Assembly: GCA_022565615.1 (NCBI GenBank)
Contig: JAIUMM010000017.1
Span: forward strand, 1 to 33,236
Direction: 5' to 3'
Source of the DNA: Nanobdellota archaeon
Lineage (GTDB): Archaea; Nanobdellota; Nanobdellia; Woesearchaeales; UBA583
Length of the DNA: 33,236 nucleotides
Shown piece after piece: positions 23,721-31,039 of the stretch. Made by a program: the position numbers and the translations under genes. Position 1 is the stretch's first letter; every line of letters begins with the position of its first letter. Under the pieces are notes generated by a model that saw only the letters and a list, made by a program, of their open reading frames with translations, searched no databases and had not been told where the DNA came from.

Positions 23721-26657
23721 TTATTCTATAATTATTTGTGGTTTTGAAGGAATATTTGAGTTTGAAATTTGAACTTGAGAAATTTCTTGTTTTAGAACTT
23801 TAATATTTTCAAAATTAAACTCCTCTTTTAGAAATGGTATTATTGATTCCAACAAATTAATCTCTTTTTCTTGTGTGAGATAATAATGCACTCCTGATTT
23901 GAATGTTTTAGGTACAAACTTGGAAATGAATTTAGAATCTTCTTTAAATACTTCTTGAAGTTCTACCATCATTTCTTTAATTTGTGTATTATTAAATCTT
24001 AATTTTGTAATTGAGTCAAATAATTCAAATCTTTGTTTTGGTGCAACAATTAGTGTGAGTTTTATACCTTTTTTTTGATCTTGTAGAGTTCCAATGTCAG
24101 ATACAAGTTGTTCAATTATTTCTTCTTCTCCTATAATCTCTTTAGAGATATATTTTTCAAACATTTGTGTATTAATAGATTCGTGTGACACTAATGTAGT
24201 TCTACCAAGTTTTTCCCACATCTCTTCACAGGTATGAGGTATTATTGGAGTTAAAATTTTAATTAAATCTTCAATTACAAAACTAAGAGCTTTGTAAGTG
24301 TCAATTTCACCAATTCTTCTAATTGAATATGTAATTTCTTGCATAAATTCAAATAGAATTTTAACATATGCTTCTCTTAACTTAATTTCTTCAAAGAACT
24401 CAAATGCTTCTTGAACTCTTATATAAAATTTAGCAATTAACCATTTTTGAGTTGAATTTAATGGTTCATAAGTAGGTGTTTCTTGTTGTAAAATTGTCTC
24501 TTCAATTATTTCTTTAATTCTTTTAAATTTCTTTTCAACTTGTTCATCTTCATCATCTTTAAAATCCATTTCAACATCAAAATTAGAACTAACAATTAAA
24601 TATAATCTATATAAATCAGCTCCATAAATATCTTTAATTCTAAATAATGGAGTTCCATTCCCTTTAGATTTTGAAATTTTTTCTCCATTTCTCATCATAA
24701 ATTGACCAACACAAATTTGTTTTGGCCACATACTTTGAGGAAAAATAATACTATAATGATAAATTAGAAAATTTAAATGATTTGACATATGTCCCCAAGC
24801 AGTATATCTAAAATCTACATTATTCCAATATAGAACTTCTTCTCTACACTCATTAATAATTTGAGTTGAAATAGTTGTATGTTTAGAAATTTTATCTACA
24901 TTTCCAACTCCTAAATACACATAATCATAAAATTGAGGTGTGAGTTTTTCAAACTCAATTGAATGCTCTTTTAATACATGCATAATTATATAGAGCATTT
25001 GATAAATGGTTGAATCACTAAGGGGTTCAATTATCCAATTTTCATCATAAGGAAGTTTTGTTCCAAGTCCTCTTTTTCTAGCACATGGTCTCATATTTGC
25101 CCAATTAATATACCCAATTTGTGTTAGTTTTAAATTTTGAGGTTTATATGTCATATACTCCATTAAACTTAAGGCTTTTTGTTTTACTTCTTGTGATGAG
25201 TAATCTAAAAACCACTGTCCTGATAAATTTGCAACAATTACAGTGTCTCCTCCTCTTGTTTGTGCTCTTCGAGTTGTTTCATATAATGTTCCTCCAAGTT
25301 GTAATTCTTCTAATTTTTGTTTAGTTTTAGTAAATCCTTGATTATTTTTAAGAGGAGTTCCATCAAATTCTTCTCCACAATTAATCATGATAGCTCCAAA
25401 GTGAGATTCTTTATAGAGATCTTTTTTCATCTCTTCAAGTTTTTCTTCATTACCCTTTGTTGAGTAAACTTTGTGTTCTAGTAATTTAGAATATGCTGGA
25501 ATGTCGTTTTTATATTTGATTTCTTGACCTTTTTTATCAAATGTTTTAGTAATTGGAGTTAAATTTAAAGGTTCTCTATTTTGAAATTCTTCTAAACTTT
25601 TATTTGGATATGTATGTTCAAAGAGATGTAAATAGTCGTGTACTGAATCAGCAGGAGAGGAGAACACAATTCCAGTTGCATGATTTTCATCACAAAAACT
25701 ACCCTCTAAAATAGGAACTACTTTATTTGTAATTGGTGCAATAACATTTTCTCCTATAAATTCACTTCCACTATGCTCAGATATAAATTCAACATTATCA
25801 AATTGATGTTCAATTTTAACTTGTGATGCTTTTGATACAATCCAAATTTTATCATTAATATTGAGTTTTACTAAATTCATATCAGATTTAACATACATAT
25901 TTGTAATTCCAAATAAAGCGTCAGGCCTTAGAGTTCCTGCAACAAGGTATTCATTAGAATTTTCTAATTTAGCCATAATATAGGACATCTCACTAATTCC
26001 TACTTTGTCAATGTCACCATCTTTAATATCATCTTCTCCTACTGCATTTTCATCTTGCGCGGAATATAGAATTGGATATTTTCCCTGCTTAAGTAATCCA
26101 TTTTCTCTTAATTTTTCATATTGCCACTTGATAAAAGAATTATAAATAGGTTCTCCAGTTGTAAATTGTCTTTTATATGTTATACTCATTCCGACACTAT
26201 CAAGGGCTTCTTCAATAGTTTGTGAGAAAAAATTTGCAATATTTTGTGGGTCATGAAATGTTTGAATTAATTTTTCTTGCTCTTTTTCATCAACAATATA
26301 ATCTGAAATTGCATCTTTTACTTGTTTAATAGTTTTCTCATCTCCTCTTTTAATTCCATCAGCTACTGCTAAAACTGGAGTTCCTGAAATGTGATATCCA
26401 AGTGGGAATAATACATTTTTTCCTCTAAGTCTTTGATATCTTGCAACAACGTCTGTAATTGTAATTGTTCTTCCATGTCCTATGTGCATAACTGAATTAG
26501 CATAAGGGTATGCAAAATTAATAAAAAATTTTTCTTTATTATTTGAATTGTTATTTGATATATTATTTGAATTGTTTGAAGAAGTATCCCAAGCACCCAT
26601 ACTTTTCCATTTTTTTTGCCATTTTTGTTCAATTAATTTCTGATTTTCAAAAGTCAT
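23721..26657 (-). CDS. leuS: leucyl-tRNA synthetase (archaeal/eukaryotic type)
   Basis: A 978-residue class I synthetase. The catalytic site shows HIGH intact at 58-61 in ANSVMHIGHGRT and KISKS at 660-664 (the KMSKS loop with Ile), followed by KGNGTPL. The large CP1 editing insert lies between them, with the acidic motif PADSVHDY near 335-342 in the region that hydrolyses mischarged tRNA. The anticodon-binding helical domain follows, then the long C-terminal extension characteristic of archaeal LeuRS. An unusual Asn/Ser-rich stretch (about 26-40, NNSNNISNNNSNN) is inserted just before the first strand of the Rossmann fold. It likely forms a flexible surface loop. The antisense frame at 25121-25324 is a shadow. 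Confidence 0.97.
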   Translation of the reverse strand: MTFENQKLIEQKWQKKWKSMGAWDTSSNNSNNISNNNSNNKEKFFINFAYPYANSVMHIGHGRTITITDVVARYQRLRGKNVLFPLGYHISGTPVLAVADGIKRGDEKTIKQVKDAISDYIVDEKEQEKLIQTFHDPQNIANFFSQTIEEALDSVGMSITYKRQFTTGEPIYNSFIKWQYEKLRENGLLKQGKYPILYSAQDENAVGEDDIKDGDIDKVGISEMSYIMAKLENSNEYLVAGTLRPDALFGITNMYVKSDMNLVKLNINDKIWIVSKASQVKIEHQFDNVEFISEHSGSEFIGENVIAPITNKVVPILEGSFCDENHATGIVFSSPADSVHDYLHLFEHTYPNKSLEEFQNREPLNLTPITKTFDKKGQEIKYKNDIPAYSKLLEHKVYSTKGNEEKLEEMKKDLYKESHFGAIMINCGEEFDGTPLKNNQGFTKTKQKLEELQLGGTLYETTRRAQTRGGDTVIVANLSGQWFLDYSSQEVKQKALSLMEYMTYKPQNLKLTQIGYINWANMRPCARKRGLGTKLPYDENWIIEPLSDSTIYQMLYIIMHVLKEHSIEFEKLTPQFYDYVYLGVGNVDKISKHTTISTQIINECREEVLYWNNVDFRYTAWGHMSNHLNFLIYHYSIIFPQSMWPKQICVGQFMMRNGEKISKSKGNGTPLFRIKDIYGADLYRLYLIVSSNFDVEMDFKDDEDEQVEKKFKRIKEIIEETILQQETPTYEPLNSTQKWLIAKFYIRVQEAFEFFEEIKLREAYVKILFEFMQEITYSIRRIGEIDTYKALSFVIEDLIKILTPIIPHTCEEMWEKLGRTTLVSHESINTQMFEKYISKEIIGEEEIIEQLVSDIGTLQDQKKGIKLTLIVAPKQRFELFDSITKLRFNNTQIKEMMVELQEVFKEDSKFISKFVPKTFKSGVHYYLTQEKEINLLESIIPFLKEEFNFENIKVLKQEISQVQISNSNIPSKPQIIIE

Positions 26658-26678
26658 ATTATATAAAAAGAAATTTTT

Positions 26679-26691
26679 AATTTATATAATT
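26679..26691 (-). promoter_or_regulatory. TATA box for leuS
   Basis: On the reverse strand AATTATATAAATT is centred about 27 bases before the ATG at 26657. Confidence 0.5.
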
Positions 26692-26817
26692 TAGTATTTT
26701 AATTTAAAGTTAAGTTTTATGATGTATTTTATTTTATATGTTAAAATATTTATTTTTATAATTATTAATTTTTTATAATTATACTTGGAATTTATATTTA
26801 AAATCAATTTACCTAAG

Positions 26818-26830
26818 TTTTTTAAATTTA
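26818..26830 (+). promoter_or_regulatory. TATA box for the 60-residue gene
   Basis: TTTAAATT within TTTTTTAAATTTA is centred about 26 bases before the ATG at 26851, supporting this short gene as real. Confidence 0.5.
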
Positions 26831-26850
26831 GATAATATATATATATACTT

Positions 26851-27033
26851 ATGGTAGACTTAATTGAAGAGAGATTGAATAAAATTGAATTATTTTTAAA
26901 AAGAATAGAGACAAAATTAGACACACTTATTGAATTTGAAAAACTAAGTTTAGAAGAAAAGAAAGAAATTTTGAAAATTAAAAAAGAGATGGATATACGT
27001 GAAATTAATTCATATGAAGATGCTTTTAATTAA
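26851..27033 (+). CDS. small coiled-coil protein
   Basis: A 60-residue, highly charged protein. Residues 3-32 form a clear heptad helix (LIEERLNKIELFLKRIETKL), then a Glu/Lys-rich helix and a tail INSYEDAFN. It has no Cys, signal peptide or membrane helix. Promoter spacing and start match neighbouring genes. The reverse frame overlapping it (26691-26924) is low-complexity Ile/Lys/Asn and is rejected. It may form a dimer; the function is unknown. Confidence 0.55.
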   Translation: MVDLIEERLNKIELFLKRIETKLDTLIEFEKLSLEEKKEILKIKKEMDIREINSYEDAFN

Positions 27034-27094
27034 TGAATTTTTTTTTAATTATTTTAAGGATTTAGAAATGTTTTCTTTTTTCAATTAAACTAAG

Positions 27095-27112
27095 TATTTA
27101 AATATTTATAAT
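27095..27112 (+). promoter_or_regulatory. TATA element for the transketolase gene
   Basis: TATTTAAATATTTATAAT is centred about 27 bases before the ATG at 27131. The ATG at 27123 meets a stop after three codons, so 27131 is the start. Confidence 0.45.
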
Positions 27113-27130
27113 ATAATTTTTTATGTATAT

Positions 27131-28096
27131 ATGAATGTGAAAAAAGAGATTTTTAAACAATTTTCTTCTACTCGTGATGCATTTGCTCAAGCTCTAGTTG
27201 ATATGGCAAAAGATGATACAAACATTGTTGCCTTGTGTGCAGATTTGAAATCTTCTTTGAAACTTGATACATTTGAACAATTATGCCCTAAACAATTTTA
27301 TGAAATGGGGATTTGTGAGCAAAATATGGCCTCAGCTGCGTGTGGAATGGCCAAACTTGGAAAAATTCCTTTTATTTGTTCGTATGCTGTATTTTCTCCA
27401 GGGAGAAATTGGGATCAAATTAGAGTTGGTGCGTGTTATTCAAATTTACCTATAAAAGTTGTAGGAGGACATGCTGGACTTGTAACTGGGCCCGATGGTG
27501 CAACACATCAAGCACTTGAAGATATTGCTATGATGAGAGTATTGCCTAATATGGAAGTATATGTTCCAAGTTGTCCAAGTGAAGCGTATGGGATTACTAA
27601 ATATATAGCATATACTAAAAAACCAACATATTTACGTTTAAATAGGATTAATCAGCAAGAAGTTTATGGTGTTGAAGAGTTTACATTTAAAAAAGCAACA
27701 CTAATCTATGAAGGAAATGATTGTCTTATTTGTGCAATGGGTGTTTGTGTTGATATTTCAAAGAAAGCTGCAGTTGAGCTAGAAAAAGAAGGAATTTCTT
27801 GTAAAGTACTTGGAGTTCATTGTATAAAACCATTAGATGAGAAGAGAATTATTCAAGAAGCAAAACATTGTGGTTGTGTTGTAAGTGTTGAAGAACATCA
27901 AATTTATGGAGGTTTAGGAAGTGTAATTAGTGAAGTGCTCTCACGACATCATCCTACAATTCAAGAGTTTGTAGCAGTAGAAGATACATTTGGACAAAGT
28001 GGAGAGAGTGATGAATTATTGAATCTTTATGGGATTAGTGTTGAGAATGTGAAGGAGAAAGTAAGAAGAGCAATAGAGAGGAAGAATAAAAAATAA
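27131..28096 (+). CDS. transketolase, C-terminal (PYR and C-terminal domain) subunit
   Basis: A 321-residue half-transketolase. The thiamine-diphosphate pyrimidine-binding domain spans about 12-175 with the catalytic Glu64 in FYEMGICEQNM and the substrate-loop region GGHAGLVTGPDGATHQALEDIA (His114 and His126). The C-terminal domain follows with KVLGVHCIKPLD and VSVEEHQIYGGLGS. Split transketolases are common in archaea, and the N-terminal pyrophosphate-binding subunit is usually the neighbouring gene. Here it is absent on both sides (a 60-residue gene upstream, a convergent unknown gene downstream), so it must be elsewhere. The complete enzyme transfers two-carbon units between sugar phosphates and could supply ribose or erythrose phosphate. 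Confidence 0.92.
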   Translation: MNVKKEIFKQFSSTRDAFAQALVDMAKDDTNIVALCADLKSSLKLDTFEQLCPKQFYEMGICEQNMASAACGMAKLGKIPFICSYAVFSPGRNWDQIRVGACYSNLPIKVVGGHAGLVTGPDGATHQALEDIAMMRVLPNMEVYVPSCPSEAYGITKYIAYTKKPTYLRLNRINQQEVYGVEEFTFKKATLIYEGNDCLICAMGVCVDISKKAAVELEKEGISCKVLGVHCIKPLDEKRIIQEAKHCGCVVSVEEHQIYGGLGSVISEVLSRHHPTIQEFVAVEDTFGQSGESDELLNLYGISVENVKEKVRRAIERKNKK

Positions 28097-28142
28097 GATG
28101 TAATTATACAAAATTTAGTTATAAATTTAAAAATTATATTTC

Positions 28143-28502
28143 TTATTTAATTATTTCTGCAAGGGTTTTAATTAATCCTTGTGGATTTTCAGGATGTCTT
28201 ACTTCATAAATAACTTCCTCAGGATGTTTTCTTCCATCAAAAACTAATCTAGAAGTTCTATCTATTTGAATATAACTATTAGGTGTTTGAATTTGAATTC
28301 CAACTTTAGAACCTCCTAGTGGAATTCTTCTAATTTCAGTTTGATATTTAGGAAAAGTTTTACCTAAAAAAGTTTTTTGACCATATTTATCTTGGTTTAA
28401 TAATTCTTGTGCAACTATATATAGTTCTGGAACCCAACTGTTATTATCAATTGAAGGTGTATTAAGACATAATCCTCTTTCTAATTCTCTTAGTTCTCTC
28501 AT
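28143..28502 (-). CDS. hypothetical protein
   Basis: A 119-residue soluble protein. A helical N-terminus (LRELERGLCLN, then VPELYIVAQELLNQ) is followed by strands (TEIRRIPLGGSKVGIQIQ, YIQIDRTSRLVFDG) and a final helix. It converges with the transketolase gene 46 bases away and lies 40 bases behind the ubiquitin-like carrier gene. A TATTTAAA element at 28530-28537 is about 32 bases from the start. No family recognised. Confidence 0.6.
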   Translation of the reverse strand: MRELRELERGLCLNTPSIDNNSWVPELYIVAQELLNQDKYGQKTFLGKTFPKYQTEIRRIPLGGSKVGIQIQTPNSYIQIDRTSRLVFDGRKHPEEVIYEVRHPENPQGLIKTLAEIIK

Positions 28503-28542
28503 AATATAATATATAATTAGAGTTAAAGCTATTTAAATGTAT

Positions 28543-28749
28543 CTATCCTCCTGAGACTACACTTAATATTTTCATATCATCTCCATCTTCAAGTTCATAC
28601 TCCTCTAACACTACTTCATTATTAATAGTAATAATTACTGCATTAATACTTTCATTTAATTCTTTTAAAATATCTTTTGCTGTTTTGAATTCTTTTTCAT
28701 CAAAGGAATATTTCTTATTATTTCTCTCAACTAATACTGTTACGACCAT
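28543..28749 (-). CDS. ubiquitin-like sulfur carrier/modifier (ThiS/MoaD/SAMP-like)
   Basis: A 68-residue beta-grasp protein ending in VVSGG. The terminal Gly-Gly is what an E1-like enzyme adenylates in ThiS, MoaD and archaeal SAMPs. The strand order fits: MVVTVLVERNNKKYSF, a helix TAKDILKELN, AVIITINNEVV, and EYELEDGDDMKILSVVSGG (the ELxDGDxxxIL pattern). An in-frame ATG 48 bases upstream (28797) would add an unfitting tail, and a TATA element 27 bases before 28749 supports the shorter form. It could carry sulfur for molybdopterin, thiamine or tRNA thiolation, or act as a protein tag. No E1 gene is in the window, so the role cannot be chosen. Confidence 0.8.
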   Translation of the reverse strand: MVVTVLVERNNKKYSFDEKEFKTAKDILKELNESINAVIITINNEVVLEEYELEDGDDMKILSVVSGG

Positions 28750-28770
28750 ATTATACAAAAGAGGAGAAGT

Positions 28771-28780
28771 ATTTTTTAAT
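28771..28780 (-). promoter_or_regulatory. TATA box for the ubiquitin-like carrier
   Basis: On the reverse strand ATTAAAAAAT is centred about 27 bases before the ATG at 28749, favouring that start over 28797. Confidence 0.4.
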
Positions 28781-28873
28781 ATTTGTATTATTTTCAAAGA
28801 AAAATAAGTTTATTTAGAAACAATGTTTATTTTAAAATAAATTTGAATAAAATTAATCTGGATACTAATATAT

Positions 28874-29350
28874 TTAAGTTTCAGAAGGTATTTCAATAAT
28901 TTTAATTAAAAGCGTGTGATAAGAATCAATTAATTTGAAAAATTGAGACGTTAATTCTCTACTCTTTCCCCATCTTTTATTATTTTTAATAAAATCAAGT
29001 AGTAATTGAACTAATTCATTATATTCTTCTAAATTAAATACAGTTGATATATTAGTTACAAATTCATCAATACAGCGTTTTGTATCTCTTTTGTATTGGA
29101 GTTGAAGTTCTTGTTCAAATTCTTGTGTTGAATGAAATACTTTTTTATTAAAAAAAATGTTACTCAAATGAATAGTTTTAATTATTAAATCATGAAGAAG
29201 AGGTTCAAACTCAGTATTATTAGAGTATTCATATATTGCCATTGATTCTTTATCATATAATACAAATCTTTCAATATCTAAAATAAAATCTTCAAGGATG
29301 AGTAAATGTTCATATATTTTTCTTCTAGGAACTATTATAGTTTGTTTCAT
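28874..29350 (-). CDS. hypothetical helical protein
   Basis: A 158-residue soluble, mostly helical protein (IYEHLLILEDFILDIERFVLY, then VQLLLDFIKNNKRWGKSRELTSQFFKLIDSYHTLL). It has no Gly-rich loop or membrane helix and a single Cys in KRCIDEF. It stands between the cyclophilin and the ubiquitin-like carrier on the same strand. I do not recognise the family; helical bundles of this size are often binding or regulatory proteins. Confidence 0.6.
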   Translation of the reverse strand: MKQTIIVPRRKIYEHLLILEDFILDIERFVLYDKESMAIYEYSNNTEFEPLLHDLIIKTIHLSNIFFNKKVFHSTQEFEQELQLQYKRDTKRCIDEFVTNISTVFNLEEYNELVQLLLDFIKNNKRWGKSRELTSQFFKLIDSYHTLLIKIIEIPSET

Positions 29351-29402
29351 ACTTTATTTATATTTTGTAATAAAAAATTAAAAAAATTTATTAAAATTAA
29401 AG

Positions 29403-30059
29403 TTATTCAATTATTCTTGCTCTATTAATTACAATAGGTTCATTTGGAACGTCTCTTTGATTTTTAGAAACTTGACTAATTTCATCAACAACTTCCATTC
29501 CCATTACTACTTTACCAAACACAGGGTGTCTGCTAGTCATTGGTTGTTTGTCAAAGTCTAAAAATGTATTATCAACAGTATTAATAAAGAATTGTGATCC
29601 TCCACTGCTAGGTCCTGAGTTTGCCATAGATAATGTACCTCTTACGTTTGAGAGTCCAGTTATGAATTCATCTTCAATAGTATATCCTGGTCCTCCTGTT
29701 CCCCATCTTGCTTGAAGAGAATCATTTTTAGTTAGAGGGTCTCCTCCTTGAATCATAAAATCAGGAATAACTCTGTGAAATTTAATTCCATCATAAAATC
29801 CATCTTCAACTAAATCTCTAAAGTTTCCAGCTGTAATTGGTGATTTAATTGTATATAATTCAATATAAATATCTCCTTTATTAGTTTCTAAAACAATTAA
29901 AGTATTTTGTGTGTCTTCCATTAGTTCTTTTGCTTTTGCTTCCATTTCATTTAAATTTAATGAGCCTGAGTTTAAAAATGTTACAATTATTATTGTACTT
30001 ATTATAATAGTAAATAATATTATTGCACTAAGAATTGAATAAAATGTTGTTTGTTTCAT
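29403..30059 (-). CDS. membrane-anchored cyclophilin peptidyl-prolyl isomerase
   Basis: A 218-residue protein. Residues 4-28 are a hydrophobic N-terminal anchor (FYSILSAIILFTIIISTIIIV) without a clear cleavage site, so the enzyme is probably tethered outside the membrane. The cyclophilin fold follows: FHRVIPDFMIQGGDP (94-108; R96 is the catalytic Arg), MANSGPSSGGSQFFINT, and HPVFGKV (178-184). The Trp of human cyclophilin A that contacts cyclosporin is Phe here. It likely assists folding of exported proteins, which are numerous in this window. The ATG at 30059 is preferred over 30077 because the TATA element is about 29 bases before it but only about 12 before the other. Confidence 0.92.
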   Translation of the reverse strand: MKQTTFYSILSAIILFTIIISTIIIVTFLNSGSLNLNEMEAKAKELMEDTQNTLIVLETNKGDIYIELYTIKSPITAGNFRDLVEDGFYDGIKFHRVIPDFMIQGGDPLTKNDSLQARWGTGGPGYTIEDEFITGLSNVRGTLSMANSGPSSGGSQFFINTVDNTFLDFDKQPMTSRHPVFGKVVMGMEVVDEISQVSKNQRDVPNEPIVINRARIIE

Positions 30060-30083
30060 GTTAAAATTCCCAATCATTAAGTA

Positions 30084-30093
30084 TTTTTAAAAA
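30084..30093 (-). promoter_or_regulatory. TATA element for the cyclophilin gene
   Basis: TTTTTAAAAA is centred about 29 bases before the ATG at 30059; it decides the start in favour of 30059. Confidence 0.45.
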
Positions 30094-30193
30094 TATGTAT
30101 TACTTTTTTTCCAAACATTTTAAAAATTTAAATCTTATCAATAATTTAAAAAGAATTATTATTATTTTTATATTTAAAAAATTATTAAAATAT

Positions 30194-30352
30194 TTATGGA
30201 CCTACAAATCCACAACTAGGGCATGTATATTTTTTACCTAGCACTCTTGCTTCTTTACTTCTTGAAATTTCAGCATCACACATAGGACACTTAAATGTAA
30301 TGTGAGCAGGCTCGTTGATTAATTTTTGATTGTTGTCAAATTTAACTTGCAT
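30194..30352 (-). CDS. small zinc-ribbon protein (archaeal HVO_2753-like)
   Basis: A 52-residue protein, short enough to be missed by length cut-offs. It reads FKCPMCDAEISRSKE (20-34), then GKKYTCPSCGFVGP at the end. The two CPxC knuckles give four Cys for one zinc ion. Layout and the C-terminal CGFxGP match the small archaeal zinc-finger family (HVO_2753-like, DUF1610-type), which is usually rich in CPxC knuckles and thought to bind RNA. The additional Cys pair that many homologues carry between these two knuckles is Ser and Ala here. A TATA box 26 bases before the ATG supports the gene. It sits between the cyclophilin and a membrane protein. Confidence 0.85.
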   Translation of the reverse strand: MQVKFDNNQKLINEPAHITFKCPMCDAEISRSKEARVLGKKYTCPSCGFVGP

Positions 30353-30372
30353 AACAATAGAAAATAAGTTTG

Positions 30373-30384
30373 TTTTATAAATTT
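30373..30384 (-). promoter_or_regulatory. TATA box for the zinc-ribbon gene
   Basis: On the reverse strand AAATTTATAAAA is centred about 26 bases before the ATG at 30352. Confidence 0.55.
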
Positions 30385-30479
30385 AATTACTAATTTGTTA
30401 ATTTGATATGATTAGAGTAGAAAAATAGTACTGAATTGATATAAATTTGAATTATAATTAATAAAATAAATAATTACCT

Positions 30480-30959
30480 TTATTCTTTTTTAGGTAAAAA
30501 TAATAATCTAAATGAAGCATACATACATGGAATTGCAAATAAACTCACAAAGACACTTAACATATATTGAAGATTTCTAAACATTGTTTGAACTCCTTCC
30601 ATACTTACAGGTGTATATTGTACAGTATTTGTAATATACGTTAAAAGTAATGCTACAAATACAATTGTTCCAAGCATTGCTATAAATTCTTTAAATAATT
30701 CTTCTCTATTTTTAAAATTAAATATGGTATAAATAGTTCCCATCATTATTAAAAATAAGTTTGCTGGTAAAAAAAGAGGTTCAAATATGCCAAGTAAAAT
30801 TACAATAATTCCAAATACTAGCCCAACTAATAAACTATATCTCATAATTCCTATGAAAATTGCTTTTCTAATTTTATTTCTAAGTGATGTAGGTTTATTA
30901 TCTTTTTTTATTGTTTCTTGTTTTTTATGTATCTGTAGAGGTTCTTTTTTATGTTCCAT
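30480..30959 (-). CDS. integral membrane protein with about four transmembrane helices
   Basis: A 159-residue protein. The first ~38 residues are strongly basic and polar (KKEPLQIHKKQETIKK) and likely cytoplasmic. Membrane helices are predicted near 42-59 (SLLVGLVFGIIVILLGIF), 63-80 (FLPANLFLIMMGTIYTIF), 93-110 (IAMLGTIVFVALLLTYI) and 131-153 (YMLSVFVSLFAIPCMYASF), with a basic KKE end inside. There are no charged residues inside the helices to suggest transport and no known domain. It precedes the glycogen synthase gene's 3' end by about 80 bases. The opposite frame at 30787-30990 is a shadow. Confidence 0.7.
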   Translation of the reverse strand: MEHKKEPLQIHKKQETIKKDNKPTSLRNKIRKAIFIGIMRYSLLVGLVFGIIVILLGIFEPLFLPANLFLIMMGTIYTIFNFKNREELFKEFIAMLGTIVFVALLLTYITNTVQYTPVSMEGVQTMFRNLQYMLSVFVSLFAIPCMYASFRLLFLPKKE

Positions 30960-30980
30960 TTTGATATTATGTGATTATTA

Positions 30981-30990
30981 TTATTTTTAA
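30981..30990 (-). promoter_or_regulatory. TATA element for the membrane-protein gene
   Basis: On the reverse strand TTAAAAATAA is centred about 27 bases before the ATG at 30959. Confidence 0.4.
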
Positions 30991-31039
30991 GTTTATGAAT
31001 TTTTGTATTTTTTTTAAAAGTATATATATCTTAATTATA

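Noticed and set aside
23684-23731. 15-codon frame starting MNEELNNLH in the longest gap
   Set aside because: Too short, the A/T element is too close, and it overlaps the end of leuS.
25121-25324. Forward frame of 67 residues
   Set aside because: Antisense to the conserved leuS coding sequence.
26691-26924. Reverse-strand 77-residue frame
   Set aside because: Ile/Lys/Asn-only low complexity, overlaps the leuS promoter and the 60-residue gene.
27264-27455. Forward 63-residue frame
   Set aside because: Out-of-frame shadow of the transketolase gene, which keeps all its motifs.
30787-30990. Forward frame of 67 residues with hydrophobic stretch
   Set aside because: Antisense to the four-helix membrane protein, whose hydrophobic codons read as hydrophobic on the other strand.
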